Below, piece after piece: positions 33,279-42,939 of a stretch of 64,000 nt of DNA (position 1 is its first letter; each line of letters opens with the position of its first letter). Origin of the DNA: Paenibacillus macquariensis. Its GTDB lineage: Bacteria; Bacillota; Bacilli; Paenibacillales; Paenibacillaceae. Position numbers and translations under genes: made by a program. Location: positions 62,001 to 126,000 of the forward strand of contig NZ_FTNK01000005.1 in NCBI RefSeq assembly GCF_900156375.1, given 5' to 3'. The notes beneath the pieces were generated by a model, which saw nothing but the letters and a program-made list of their open reading frames with translations, was not told where the DNA came from and searched no databases.

Positions 33279-33303
33279 CACCCTAAACATGGGTGTTTTT
33301 TTA
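33277..33303 (+). terminator. Terminator of the inserted cargo gene
   Basis: AACACCC pairs with GGGTGTT around a seven-base loop and ends in a T run. It overlaps the stop codon of the cargo gene. Confidence 0.8.
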
Positions 33304-33324
33304 TTGTTTGGTAGGAGGTGTGCA

Positions 33325-35433
33325 ATGGCAACCGTATCATCTAGTCTTAAGCTATTTGATTCAATGAGTGGTCCGCTGAAGAGCATTACATCGAGCATGA
33401 ATATGGTGATCACTACCATGCAACAGATGCAAAAAGCAACTGACAAAAACGTTAATGTTGATAAGAGTTTAATTGCAGCTAAAAAGCAAATAGCGGCAGC
33501 GGAAGCGGCGATAAAATCATCCGTCGATCAAGCTACAAGTAGCCAAAATAAATTTAACCGATCTCTCAAAGAAGGAAAGAGTCAGAGCTCAGGATTGTTG
33601 AGTAGCATTAAGGCAATGGCAGCTGCTTACCTAACAATAGAAGGAACCAAGTCACTTATCGGAGCTACGATGGGTGGTTCTATGGAACAGCAGAAAATGA
33701 AAGATATGTTTATTGCACGAACAGGCAATGCCCGAATAGGTACGGCAATGTTCGATCAATTTAAACGGGACGCATTGGCCGCTGGACAAGATGTAAATAA
33801 ATCATTGCAAGGTACACTATCGTTCTTCTCTACAACTCAAAACACCGATCAGTTAAAACAGTTAAACAATCTCGCACAACGCATGAATGCGTTTGATAGT
33901 GCCGGTAACGGCATAGAGGGAGCTACCTTTGCATTGAAGGAAGCAATGTCAGGCGATATTGTTTCATTGGCAGAACGATTTAATATGTCTAAAACGGATA
34001 TTAGAGCTTTTGATATTGACAAACTCGGTAAAGCTGGGGATATGGACGGGTTTATTAAAGCCTTCGATAAACTCCTTGAAAAGCAAAAGATGGGACAAGC
34101 TGCTTTTGATACCATGATGGCGAGCCCGGTCAAACAATTAGAAACTCTCGGTAATAAGGTTAGATCGAAATTTGCGGATGCAGGCGGCGCGGCAGTTCAG
34201 GCACTCTTGCCACTGATAACATCAATTAACAAAGCGTTCGGAGAAAAGAAATTCGAACCATTTTTTAATGCACTAAGCACAGGATTAGCAGGGGCAACAT
34301 CACTTGTTGTGGGCTTAGCAAATGGCGCAATGTGGTTAGGTGATGTTATAAAGACTTACTGGCCTGAGATTATCGCGATATTAGCTGGAATTGGTACAAC
34401 AATCGCTCTGTTGGTGATACCTAAACTATGGGCAATGATACCGCCGTTGTGGGCCGCCACAACGGCGGTATGGGCACAGGCTACGGCTTGGTTGGCTATT
34501 AACTGGCCCATCCTCTTAATCGGTCTAGCAGTAATTGGTTTCATACTCATTCTTCAAAAAATGGGAGTTTCATTTGGTGAGGTCATCGGGTTTATGGTTG
34601 GTTGGTTCATGATGTTTTACGGTTTTATATATAACAAAGTAGCGTTAATATGGAATATATTTGCGAGTTTTGCAGAGTTCCTAAACAACCTCTTTATCGA
34701 CCCTATCTACGCGATACAAAAGCTTGTCTATGACTTAGCTGTGACCTTTGGTGGGCAAATGATTAACATGCTCCGTAGTGCGGAGGACTTTGCTGGGGGA
34801 TTTATGAAAACGATCCTTAGTGGTATTAACGGTGTATTAAAGGGGTTCAATTGGCTAAGCAAAAAAATATTGGATATGACAGGTATGGATGTATTGGGCA
34901 CAGCTGATATGTTTGACGTTGAAAACATAAATTCCATGTCCGATAGAATGCAAAGCACTATCGATCAGTGGGAAAAGCCAACAAGTACCAAAAATGTTGT
35001 TAACTTTGGTCGTATGGAAACAAAAAACCTTAAAGACCAATTTGACTCAGGATACAAGACGGGCTCTAAATTTGCCAACAGTCTGGATTTATCGTTACCT
35101 GGCACGGGTAAAAAAGATGATTTTTCCGCTTGGAATAAGGCGGCAGACGCTGCACGTAAGGCTAACGGTGCTGATGACAAAAAGAAAAAGAATATAGGTA
35201 CGGTAGACAAAATCAAAGGCAAAGTGGATATCTCTAGTGAGGATCTAAAGGTCATGCGGGATCTTGCAGAGATGAAGAATATCCAAAACTTTGTTACTCT
35301 TACGCCTACTGTACAAGTTAAAACAGGTCCAATCAGCAATGAAACCAACCTAGACTCTATCGTATCTAAAATCACTACTCACCTTCAAGACTCTGTTGCA
35401 TCGTCTGCTAAAGGGGTGTTTGCGAATGGCTGA
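33325..35433 (+). CDS. Tail tape measure protein
   Basis: A 702-residue tape measure. Residues 1-100 are a coiled coil; a domain with GSMEQQKMKDMFIARTGNARIG, KRDALAAGQDVNKSLQGTLSFF and LAERFNMSKTDIRAFDIDKLGK follows (tape-measure N-terminal region). Hydrophobic segments are at about 310-480. ATG 33325 has SD TAGGAGGTG. Its length sets tail length. Confidence 0.88.
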   Translation: MATVSSSLKLFDSMSGPLKSITSSMNMVITTMQQMQKATDKNVNVDKSLIAAKKQIAAAEAAIKSSVDQATSSQNKFNRSLKEGKSQSSGLLSSIKAMAAAYLTIEGTKSLIGATMGGSMEQQKMKDMFIARTGNARIGTAMFDQFKRDALAAGQDVNKSLQGTLSFFSTTQNTDQLKQLNNLAQRMNAFDSAGNGIEGATFALKEAMSGDIVSLAERFNMSKTDIRAFDIDKLGKAGDMDGFIKAFDKLLEKQKMGQAAFDTMMASPVKQLETLGNKVRSKFADAGGAAVQALLPLITSINKAFGEKKFEPFFNALSTGLAGATSLVVGLANGAMWLGDVIKTYWPEIIAILAGIGTTIALLVIPKLWAMIPPLWAATTAVWAQATAWLAINWPILLIGLAVIGFILILQKMGVSFGEVIGFMVGWFMMFYGFIYNKVALIWNIFASFAEFLNNLFIDPIYAIQKLVYDLAVTFGGQMINMLRSAEDFAGGFMKTILSGINGVLKGFNWLSKKILDMTGMDVLGTADMFDVENINSMSDRMQSTIDQWEKPTSTKNVVNFGRMETKNLKDQFDSGYKTGSKFANSLDLSLPGTGKKDDFSAWNKAADAARKANGADDKKKKNIGTVDKIKGKVDISSEDLKVMRDLAEMKNIQNFVTLTPTVQVKTGPISNETNLDSIVSKITTHLQDSVASSAKGVFANG

Positions 35434-36103
35434 GTATAGCATTGAGCTTAGCTATAATAATCATGAAGTGTTCTTTCAAATCCCTGTTTTACCTGAAGAA
35501 ATTGAAATTGAGGGCGCAGGGAATGGAGAGACACATGATGTTGCTGGGTTGGGTGAAATAAACGTTATCAAGGCGCCTTCTTTGAAAGAGATCAGCTTTA
35601 GTGGTGTGTTCCCTGCTGATATGTCAAATGCAATACAGTCAGCTGGGTTTGATAGTCCAGCGAGCTTTATCCAGCGGATTGAGGATTGGATGAATAAGAA
35701 GCGTCCAATCCGTTTTATTTATGTCAGTAACAGCTTGAAAATAAACATACCAGTATCTATTGAGGATTTTAATTACAAAGAGGTTGGCGGTGCCGTTGGA
35801 GACTGGGAATACGACATCTCTTTGAAAGAGTTTGTTTTCTACGCTGCTAAGAAGGTTGTTTTTGCTAAAAAGGCAACAGCTACTAGTGCAAAGAAAACAG
35901 CTACCAAAACAGAACCGAAGCGTGCCGATGAACGAACCAAGCCAAAGACAGTCACAGTTAAGAGTGGTGACACACTGTTTATTATTGCGAAAAAGAATCT
36001 TGGTGATGGTGCGAAGTATAAAGAGATTCAGAAGTTGAATGGTATTACGGATGCCCAAGTTAAAAAGTTAAAAGTTGGGACTATAATCAAACTCCCGGGG
36101 TGA
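35426..36103 (+). CDS. LysM baseplate/tail protein (XkdP-like)
   Basis: A 225-residue protein. Residues 1-150 match XkdP (PVLPEEIEIEGAGNGET, APSLKEISFSGVFPA, WEYDISLKEF). A Lys/Thr-rich linker precedes a LysM domain (TVTVKSGDTLFIIAKKNLGDGAKYK). ATG 35426 overlaps the tape measure 3' end. Confidence 0.87.
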   Translation: MAEYSIELSYNNHEVFFQIPVLPEEIEIEGAGNGETHDVAGLGEINVIKAPSLKEISFSGVFPADMSNAIQSAGFDSPASFIQRIEDWMNKKRPIRFIYVSNSLKINIPVSIEDFNYKEVGGAVGDWEYDISLKEFVFYAAKKVVFAKKATATSAKKTATKTEPKRADERTKPKTVTVKSGDTLFIIAKKNLGDGAKYKEIQKLNGITDAQVKKLKVGTIIKLPG

Positions 36104-36107
36104 TCAC

Positions 36108-37073
36108 ATGGAATTATTGATTGATAACAAAGACGGGAATGTGTGGGACGTATCGGATATCGTGAAAGATATAGGTTACCGTACAAGCAGGATCGGGAAG
36201 GCATCGTCCTTAGAGTTTACACTCATTGATCAAGGGATTTATCAAGACAAAAAATTCAAGTATCAGAATGGGGATATCGTAAGATACAGGGATGATGATC
36301 TGAATGTTTTTCTTGGATATATCTTCCGCAACGAATCAGGAAAAGGTGAAGATGTTAAGATTTTAGCCTATGATCAAATGCGCTATTTAAATGTAAGTCA
36401 CACATATGCATTTACAAACATGAGTGCAACACAGATTGTTCAGAAGATAGCGAAAGACTTCGAATTGAAGGTCGGGAAGCTAGATGACACAGCTTATAAG
36501 ATACCCGCCTTGCTATTCGACAACAAATCTTTATTTGATATGATTTGTGAGTCACTGGACAAATCCCTGATAGCTACCACGACTAATTTCGTGTTTTTTG
36601 ACGATTTTGGAAAGCTTACACTTAAAAACATTTCGAATATGAAATATGGGTTTGTAATTGGAGAAGGCAGCCTGATGACGGATTATACGTATTCGAAGTC
36701 TATAGATGATGATACGTATAACCAAGTTATCCTATACCGCGATAACAAGAAGACGGGAAAGCGCGATATATACAAGATTAAAGATAGCAGCCGCATAAAG
36801 AATTGGGGGTTGCTGCAACTACCTCAGAGTGTGGATGAAGGCTTGAATGACGCTCAGATCAACGACATCTTAACTAGGCTGATGACTATGAAGAATCGAG
36901 AGACTAGATCATTAAAGATTGAAGCTATCGGTGACTTTCGGTTACGAGCTGGAATGTACGTAAATATCTACATCGAGCGTTTAGGCATTAATAAATTCTT
37001 TCTGGTGGACGAATGCTCACATAAAAAAAGCGGAACTAATCACACGATGTCATTGGAATTGAGGTTGGTATAA
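36108..37073 (+). CDS. Baseplate hub protein (XkdQ/YqbQ-like)
   Basis: A 321-residue gpD-like hub protein: DVSDIVKDIGYRTSRIGKASSLEF, YDQMRYLNVSHTYAFTNMSATQIVQKIAKDF split over its length, and C-terminal AGMYVNIYIERLGINKFFLVD. It joins tail tube and baseplate. Confidence 0.87.
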   Translation: MELLIDNKDGNVWDVSDIVKDIGYRTSRIGKASSLEFTLIDQGIYQDKKFKYQNGDIVRYRDDDLNVFLGYIFRNESGKGEDVKILAYDQMRYLNVSHTYAFTNMSATQIVQKIAKDFELKVGKLDDTAYKIPALLFDNKSLFDMICESLDKSLIATTTNFVFFDDFGKLTLKNISNMKYGFVIGEGSLMTDYTYSKSIDDDTYNQVILYRDNKKTGKRDIYKIKDSSRIKNWGLLQLPQSVDEGLNDAQINDILTRLMTMKNRETRSLKIEAIGDFRLRAGMYVNIYIERLGINKFFLVDECSHKKSGTNHTMSLELRLV

Positions 37074-37411
37074 TGCTCGATGTTATCAAGCAAGCAGCAT
37101 TAGATGTCATTAAAGCCAGTGGTCCCACAGCTGTAATGTTCGGAACAGTGTTATCTATAAGCCCTTTAGAAATTAGTGTGGATCAGCGCCTAATTCTAAC
37201 AGAGGCTTTTTTAATTGTTCCCGAATCGATAGGGCGCTTTGAAATCGATTTGAAACACGTTCATGCAATCATTGGTTTACCCGATACCAAGGAATCATTA
37301 CTGGAAAAGATAGTGATTAGGAAAGGGTTAGAGAGTGGTGACAAGGTGATTCTGCTACGTGTACAAGGCGGTCAACAATTCATAGTGATGGACAAGGTGG
37401 TGAGTGGATGA
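37073..37411 (+). CDS. Baseplate protein (XkdR-like, DUF2577)
   Basis: A 112-residue protein with MFGTVLSISPLEISVDQRL and GDKVILLRVQGGQQFIVMDKV, the oligonucleotide-binding-like pattern of XkdR. It overlaps its neighbours at both ends. Confidence 0.82.
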   Translation: MLDVIKQAALDVIKASGPTAVMFGTVLSISPLEISVDQRLILTEAFLIVPESIGRFEIDLKHVHAIIGLPDTKESLLEKIVIRKGLESGDKVILLRVQGGQQFIVMDKVVSG

Positions 37412-37821
37412 TACCCCAAAGTGACATTGAAATGTCGGATGAAGAATTAGAACCGGTTGCCTTACCGAGTAGAACATACAAGCTTGATCTAGTGAACAAA
37501 AGAATCAGCAGTCAAACGATTGACGGATTGGAAGCGATCAAGCAAGTCGTGTTCAAGATTCTTTCAACAACTCGTTTCGAACATCTTATTTATAGTAATG
37601 ACTTTGGTAGTGAAGTGGATCTATCTGCCAATCGTGGGCGCTCTGTGTTTGAATCTGAGATCGAACGATGGGTTAAGGAAGCATTGACACAAGATGATCG
37701 GATTATAGCTGTAACAAGCTTTAAATTTGCTTATGAACTTGATAATGCATTGATTCAATTTACAGTTGAAACGGAGTATGGAAGATATCAAGAAACAAAG
37801 GAGGTGGGCAACATTGTATGA
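37408..37821 (+). CDS. Baseplate protein (XkdS-like, DUF2634)
   Basis: A 137-residue protein with TYKLDLVNKRISSQTIDG, a central YSNDFGSEVD and a C-terminal EYGRYQETKEV. It has the gp25/XkdS fold pattern of wedge proteins. Confidence 0.83.
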   Translation: MIPQSDIEMSDEELEPVALPSRTYKLDLVNKRISSQTIDGLEAIKQVVFKILSTTRFEHLIYSNDFGSEVDLSANRGRSVFESEIERWVKEALTQDDRIIAVTSFKFAYELDNALIQFTVETEYGRYQETKEVGNIV

Positions 37822-38872
37822 GGATCAAACCTATGAAAATATCCTAGAACGCATGCTAGACAGAGTACCAGGCGGCATAGACAAACGAGAGGGATCGATA
37901 ATTTATGACGCTTTAGCTCCTGCCGCTACTGAGCTTGCACAAGCCTACATTGAATTAGAGATTAATGCTAATCTTCGCTTTCCTGATACTGCCACAGATG
38001 AGTATCTTGAGCGCTCTATTGCTTGGTCAGGCATTGTGCGGAAGAAGGCAAGTAAAGCTCAATTAAGAGGAGTGTTCTATAGCGGTAGTAATGCTTTGTT
38101 AGATATACCGATCGGGAGCCGATTTTCTTTAGGGGAATTGAATTACAAAGCTACTGAGAAACTTTCATTAGGAAACTACCGAATAGAATGTGAAATTGCA
38201 GGTTCAGAAGGTAATCGTCATTTCGGGGCAGTCTTACCGATTGATTACATTAATGATCTTGGCCGCGGAGAAATAACAGAGTTACTTGTGGCGGGGGAAG
38301 ACAAGGAAACAGACGAGGCGCTTTACGATAACTATCAAGAGAGAATTTCACGTCCTATCACATCAGGAAACAGATATCAGTATGAGGTGTGGGCAAGGGA
38401 GGTGCCGGGAGTTGGCAGAGCTAGGGCTTTTCCTCTTTGGAACGGTAACGGGACCGTTAAAGTGGCTTTATTAGACGGTGACATGCGTACTCCTGCAACA
38501 GCTATAGTCAATGCGGTACAAACATACATTGACCCCACTCAGGATGGCATGGGGGAAGGGGCGGCACCTATTGGGGCGATTGCAACAATTGTAGGAGCTT
38601 CAGAGGTGCCAATTAACATATCAGTTACAGTTGTTCTTGCTACTGGCGCAAGTATTGAGGATATCAAAGAGCAAATTGAGAATGGGATGAAGGCATATTC
38701 AAAGGACCTAGCGTTTAACGATCCGCTAGTTAGGTACACAAGGGTTCAGAGCATCATCTTAGGGATACCTCCAGTTATCGACTATTCGAATTTGCTTGTA
38801 AATGGAGGAACGCAAAATATTCAGATTCCTTTGGATTCTGTTGCAGTCCTAGGGGTAGTGAACGTGTCATGA
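37814..38872 (+). CDS. Baseplate J protein (XkdT)
   Basis: A 352-residue baseplate wedge: YENILERMLDRVPGGIDKREG, APAATELAQAYIEL, SRPITSGNRYQYEVWAREVPGVGRARAF split, and NGNGTVKVALLDGD. TTG 37814 is the start because AAAGGAGGTG is eight bases upstream; it overlaps the upstream stop. Confidence 0.88.
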   Translation: MYEDQTYENILERMLDRVPGGIDKREGSIIYDALAPAATELAQAYIELEINANLRFPDTATDEYLERSIAWSGIVRKKASKAQLRGVFYSGSNALLDIPIGSRFSLGELNYKATEKLSLGNYRIECEIAGSEGNRHFGAVLPIDYINDLGRGEITELLVAGEDKETDEALYDNYQERISRPITSGNRYQYEVWAREVPGVGRARAFPLWNGNGTVKVALLDGDMRTPATAIVNAVQTYIDPTQDGMGEGAAPIGAIATIVGASEVPINISVTVVLATGASIEDIKEQIENGMKAYSKDLAFNDPLVRYTRVQSIILGIPPVIDYSNLLVNGGTQNIQIPLDSVAVLGVVNVS

Positions 38873-39423
38873 CAGCCGTTGAGAGATTAAGGGAACACTT
38901 ACCTGATTACTATGATGAGATCGTAGAGATGGACACTCTGACAGCAACAGAAGGCATTGAGTTTGATAGGCTATATTCAGACATCGAGACACTATTGAAT
39001 GAGTCATATCCTGAGACAGCAACCATATTTCTAGATCGATATGAGAGTGATCTCCAGATACCTATTGAGCCCACTAAGCCAGCAGTTCAGAGACGGTCCG
39101 TAATTATATCTAAGATGCGTGGTAGCGGTAAGGTGTCAGGTTCTATGCTCAAGAATGTTGCTCAAGCCTATGATGGCGGAACGGTTGATGTAGGGGTTGA
39201 TGTATCTCATTATACGATCGTAATTACGTTCATTGATTCCTTAGGTATACCTCCGAACCTTAATGATCTTAAACAGGCCTTAGAGGATATCAAACCTGCT
39301 CATATGAGGCTTGAATATAAATTTCGCTTCCTATTAATAGGTGAAATTCACAACGTCATGACGTTAGGTGAGATAGAGGGAATAACATTATCAAATTTCG
39401 CAGGAGGTGAGCCTATTGTCTAG
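38869..39423 (+). CDS. Tail protein (XkdU/YmfQ-like)
   Basis: A 184-residue protein with ERLREHLPDYYDEI, FLDRYESDLQIP, RRSVIISKMRGSGKVSGSM and a C-terminal DIKPAHMRLEYKFRF. This is the XkdU/DUF2313 pattern. ATGA overlap with gene J. Confidence 0.85.
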   Translation: MTAVERLREHLPDYYDEIVEMDTLTATEGIEFDRLYSDIETLLNESYPETATIFLDRYESDLQIPIEPTKPAVQRRSVIISKMRGSGKVSGSMLKNVAQAYDGGTVDVGVDVSHYTIVITFIDSLGIPPNLNDLKQALEDIKPAHMRLEYKFRFLLIGEIHNVMTLGEIEGITLSNFAGGEPIV

Positions 39424-40027
39424 TGTTACACCAAATTTAGGATTATTAAAGAAAGACCCAACAACAGAAAGAAACGATACATTTAATATCAAAACGATGA
39501 TGAACGACAACTGGGATAAGATCGATCAGGCAGTAGGAGAAATACGTGAAGAGGTTCAAGATATTGTTATTCCCGATGCATCACTAACGGTTAAAGGAAT
39601 CACAAAACTGAATAGCGCTGTGAATAGCACGTCAGAGACAGAGGCAGCTACACCCAAGGCAATTAAAACGGTAAACGATGCTCTTGTGTTGCATAAGGCG
39701 GATTATGTGAATCATCCGGCGGTGGTCGATACAACAAATGTAGGGAACACCTATTCAGTAACATTACCTTCATTGACCGCATACAAGCACGGCATGGGTA
39801 TCGTAGCTACTATAAATGCGGATTCAACGGGCGCGGCTACAATTCAAGCTAACGCACTAGGAGAGATCCCTTTAAGGAATGCACAAGGAAGCGCGATATC
39901 TAACCTCAAAAAAGACGGAGTGTACACATTTCGATACAGCGCGCCTAAAGCGGCTTTTATCTTACAGGGTGAAGGAGTTGATACCGCGCCATTAATTACA
40001 TCCATAAACGGAATTTTAGGATCATAG
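39416..40027 (+). CDS. Tail fibre/connector protein
   Basis: A 203-residue protein. The N-terminal TPNLGLLKKDPTTERNDTFNIK and WDKIDQAV are typical of tail fibre attachment proteins, and SLTVKGITKLNSAVNSTSETEAATPKAIK split over the middle is a fibre repeat. TTG 39416 is the start because SD AGGAGGTG overlaps the alternative GTG. Confidence 0.75.
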   Translation: MSSVTPNLGLLKKDPTTERNDTFNIKTMMNDNWDKIDQAVGEIREEVQDIVIPDASLTVKGITKLNSAVNSTSETEAATPKAIKTVNDALVLHKADYVNHPAVVDTTNVGNTYSVTLPSLTAYKHGMGIVATINADSTGAATIQANALGEIPLRNAQGSAISNLKKDGVYTFRYSAPKAAFILQGEGVDTAPLITSINGILGS

Positions 40028-40045
40028 GAAAGGATGGTGGTATAA

Positions 40046-42382
40046 ATGCCTAATATAGTAGATTCAAAAGTTGCGACAGGTGCTTATGATACAAGTGGTA
40101 ATGGCGGTAGGAAGTTAGTTAGGTTGAACAATGGTACATTAGTAGCGGTGGTTAAAGATACCGCAAATAATGCGTCTAAACTCTACAAGTCTATTAATAA
40201 TGGTTCTACGTGGGCTAATTTTGCTACTGCTGGTTCGACTATAATGGGGGATGCTACTCTATCTACAAACGGTACACATATCTATTTAGCTTATTGTGCA
40301 TCAAATGTATCCACCATGTTTATTAGATTTTCCGAAAGTGGTAGTCAATTGGATACAATTACAGTTGACCAATCACAAACAGCATTAGGAAACGTATCAC
40401 TCGCTATCAACGAAGCAGGAACAGAACTTCACGCCGCATGGTCTAGTAAGAACGCAACATACCCTAGTAGTTCCAATATCCGATATGCAAAAGGGACTAT
40501 TAATGCTAGTACGGGAGCAATAACATGGGGTGTTGCTGAACAGGTTACGAAATTCAATACAGCCTCTACAGATATTAAAAATCAGAGTATTGTGGTTAAA
40601 GATAATGAAGCAATTATTTTATGTGAGTGGACTATTAACCCACCCGCTAATTATTTTATTACAGCTTTAAAAGCATCGGGGCTTGCCTTTCCAGCGGATA
40701 CCCTTACAAATTGGTCAAGATCATATGTTTATAACGTGACAACACATGCCCAACACGCACCATCAGCCATATTTGTACCTAAATCGGTGAACGGTCTAGC
40801 TAACGGGCGTATATGGGTAACATGGTATGGGATGGATTCTGTGGTGACCAGTTACTACAATATCCGAGTATCTTATTCAGATGATGGTGGAGTTACTTGG
40901 TCAGCTATGAAAAAGTTAACTACCGAAACTACCAAGCACATGGTTACACCTGTGATAACAGCCAATAAATTAAATCAAATATTCATATTGTTTCCTGATT
41001 ATGTGCTTGGAACAGCTAATAAGGTATCTACTTCCAACGGATCGTCATGGAGTAGTCATGTAGTAGTAGCTAATGGCGCGGAAAATACCTATACATTTCC
41101 ATCGGCGATATATGACCCGACATTTAACTTTGAGGAACCTTTGTTCATTTACATGAACCCTTCCTACATAGGGTTCTATGGGAAGTGGATAGTCTTGAAC
41201 AACTCAGTTCCGCAAGGTTCAATTGGCACGAAAGATACTAAAAACAATCTACTCTCATATGCGATCACAACAGACGGCGCTATGTCCACGATCACAGAAA
41301 AAGTAAATGGTGTCACTGTAGGGTCAAAGACTGCAACGAGTGGGCAGACGAATGTAGTGGGTTTGTCTCAAGCGCAATGGGATGCTGTTACTTACGGGAA
41401 GTATGTTGATAGTCCCCAATTTAGAGAAAAGAACACATTAACCATCTCTATGGGTGCCGAAACTTGGACGTACACATTCGATAAGCGACTCCCGACAGGT
41501 GCGGGGATCGAAGAAGTAGCCAAGGCATTGCAGGATACACAAGGGGTTTTCCTTCCCGCTGTGAAATCGGAGATTTCCCTTGCAATTAGGGGGTTGGGTG
41601 GATCTGTTCAAGACAATGCATCATGGGAAACCTTTGTTAATGCTCTTAAATCAGTACCAAATCGTGCAGGAGATACGGCGGCGCTTGCGAGTTCGGTAGT
41701 AGGTACGACACTTAAATTGAGAGCGTCTAACGGTTATCGTGATGGTGTAGATGATAACGTGACGATTACGGATGCTAACTTTGCCAGTGCCAACATAGCA
41801 AACGGAGTAAATGTATTAGGGGTAGTTGGTACCTTGATGGGGGGCGCCCGCGGTCAGCAACAATACGGTGTACCCGGAACGTATAACTGGACTGTTCCAA
41901 GCGGGATAAACCGCATTACTCTTCTGCTTAGTGGTGCGGGCGGTGGTGGTGGTTTTTCTTACGGCGCAAATGGTGGCGGAGGCGGAGGCGGAGGATGCGC
42001 CCTAATTAAATCTGTAGACGTTACCCCGGGACAGGTACTGTCCTTCCAAGTTGGGGCGGGGGGTGCATTCGGTACTAGTGCCTCTCCCGATGGTCAAGCG
42101 GGCGGTAATTCGAGTCTCGGGGGCAGTACTTTAGCCTTCGGGGGATCAGGAGGAAGAAGCGGATCAGGCGGGTCAGGGCTTGGCGGTATAGGTGGTGACT
42201 CAATCGTCACAAACACTTACGGAGGCCCCGGAGGTACCGGGGGATTTGGTGGATCAAATGGCGGTTACGGGGTAGGTGGTGTATGTATGGGGTCAGGTCA
42301 AGCGGGTAGCGGTGGTAATGGCGGGTCTAACGGTTCTAACGGTCAAAAAGGTGCCGATGGCAGAGCGTTAATAATTTGGTAA
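40046..42382 (+). CDS. Tail fibre / receptor-binding protein with Gly-rich tip
   Basis: A 778-residue adhesin. Residues 1-390 look like a sialidase-type beta-propeller with Asp-box motifs (SINNGSTW, SDDGGVTW, TSNGSSW). A linker region (about 400-580) and a beta-rich domain follow. Residues 630-775 are very glycine-rich (GAGGGGGFSYG, GGGGGGGG, GGSGGRSGSGGSG) and end with GADGRALIIW. Gly-rich tips bind receptors in gp38-type adhesins. Confidence 0.8.
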   Translation: MPNIVDSKVATGAYDTSGNGGRKLVRLNNGTLVAVVKDTANNASKLYKSINNGSTWANFATAGSTIMGDATLSTNGTHIYLAYCASNVSTMFIRFSESGSQLDTITVDQSQTALGNVSLAINEAGTELHAAWSSKNATYPSSSNIRYAKGTINASTGAITWGVAEQVTKFNTASTDIKNQSIVVKDNEAIILCEWTINPPANYFITALKASGLAFPADTLTNWSRSYVYNVTTHAQHAPSAIFVPKSVNGLANGRIWVTWYGMDSVVTSYYNIRVSYSDDGGVTWSAMKKLTTETTKHMVTPVITANKLNQIFILFPDYVLGTANKVSTSNGSSWSSHVVVANGAENTYTFPSAIYDPTFNFEEPLFIYMNPSYIGFYGKWIVLNNSVPQGSIGTKDTKNNLLSYAITTDGAMSTITEKVNGVTVGSKTATSGQTNVVGLSQAQWDAVTYGKYVDSPQFREKNTLTISMGAETWTYTFDKRLPTGAGIEEVAKALQDTQGVFLPAVKSEISLAIRGLGGSVQDNASWETFVNALKSVPNRAGDTAALASSVVGTTLKLRASNGYRDGVDDNVTITDANFASANIANGVNVLGVVGTLMGGARGQQQYGVPGTYNWTVPSGINRITLLLSGAGGGGGFSYGANGGGGGGGGCALIKSVDVTPGQVLSFQVGAGGAFGTSASPDGQAGGNSSLGGSTLAFGGSGGRSGSGGSGLGGIGGDSIVTNTYGGPGGTGGFGGSNGGYGVGGVCMGSGQAGSGGNGGSNGSNGQKGADGRALIIW

Positions 42383-42395
42383 AGGGGATGTTAAT

Positions 42396-42692
42396 ATGCA
42401 AATAGCAAGCGAACGTAAATCCGATACAAAAGCAAAGGTTTTAGCTTCATATACAGACGATACAATTATAATGAGTGTCGAGGTCGAAACACTACCAAAT
42501 CCCGAAAACAAGCCGGGTAAAAATGCGGAGTTGCATATCAATCCAACAACAAAAGAATTATTCTATGAGTATGTTGATGTACCTTTATCCCACATTGAAG
42601 CCATGCTGAAAAAAGAGAACGAGGACTTGAGGGCCCAACAGAAGCTAATGCAGGATGCACTAGACGAACTGTTACTTGGGGGTGGCATGTAA
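42396..42692 (+). CDS. Fibre-associated hypothetical protein
   Basis: A 98-residue protein with a beta-like N-terminus and a C-terminal helix (HIEAMLKKENEDLRAQQKL). This type of protein follows fibre genes and may be an assembly factor. Its stop overlaps the next ATG. Confidence 0.6.
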   Translation: MQIASERKSDTKAKVLASYTDDTIIMSVEVETLPNPENKPGKNAELHINPTTKELFYEYVDVPLSHIEAMLKKENEDLRAQQKLMQDALDELLLGGGM

Positions 42693-42829
42693 TGGCTAAC
42701 TATTTAGCACAAAGGATCATTGATAAAGCACAAGATTATTCATATGTCATATCAAAGCGTCCCGACCTTAAAGAAGGCATAGACAAGTATTTAAACAACA
42801 TGGACAGCGGTGAACTTATAATTACTTGA
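42692..42829 (+). CDS. Small hypothetical protein (XkdX position)
   Basis: A 45-residue product (ANYLAQRIIDKAQDYSYVI...) overlapping its upstream neighbour by one base, in the place of XkdX. The sequence itself is not XkdX-like. Confidence 0.55.
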   Translation: MANYLAQRIIDKAQDYSYVISKRPDLKEGIDKYLNNMDSGELIIT

Positions 42830-42864
42830 TATACCGCTTACGGACGATTATACGCAACATCAAC

Positions 42865-42890
42865 AGCACCCTAGATGGTGTTTTTATTTT
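42865..42890 (+). terminator. Weak terminator after the fibre genes
   Basis: AGCACC pairs with GGTGTT around a six-base loop and ends in TTTATTTT. Confidence 0.5.
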
Positions 42891-42939
42891 GCCCTCATAA
42901 CCATGGGGGCTATTTATATTGAATAGGGAGATGATAAGC

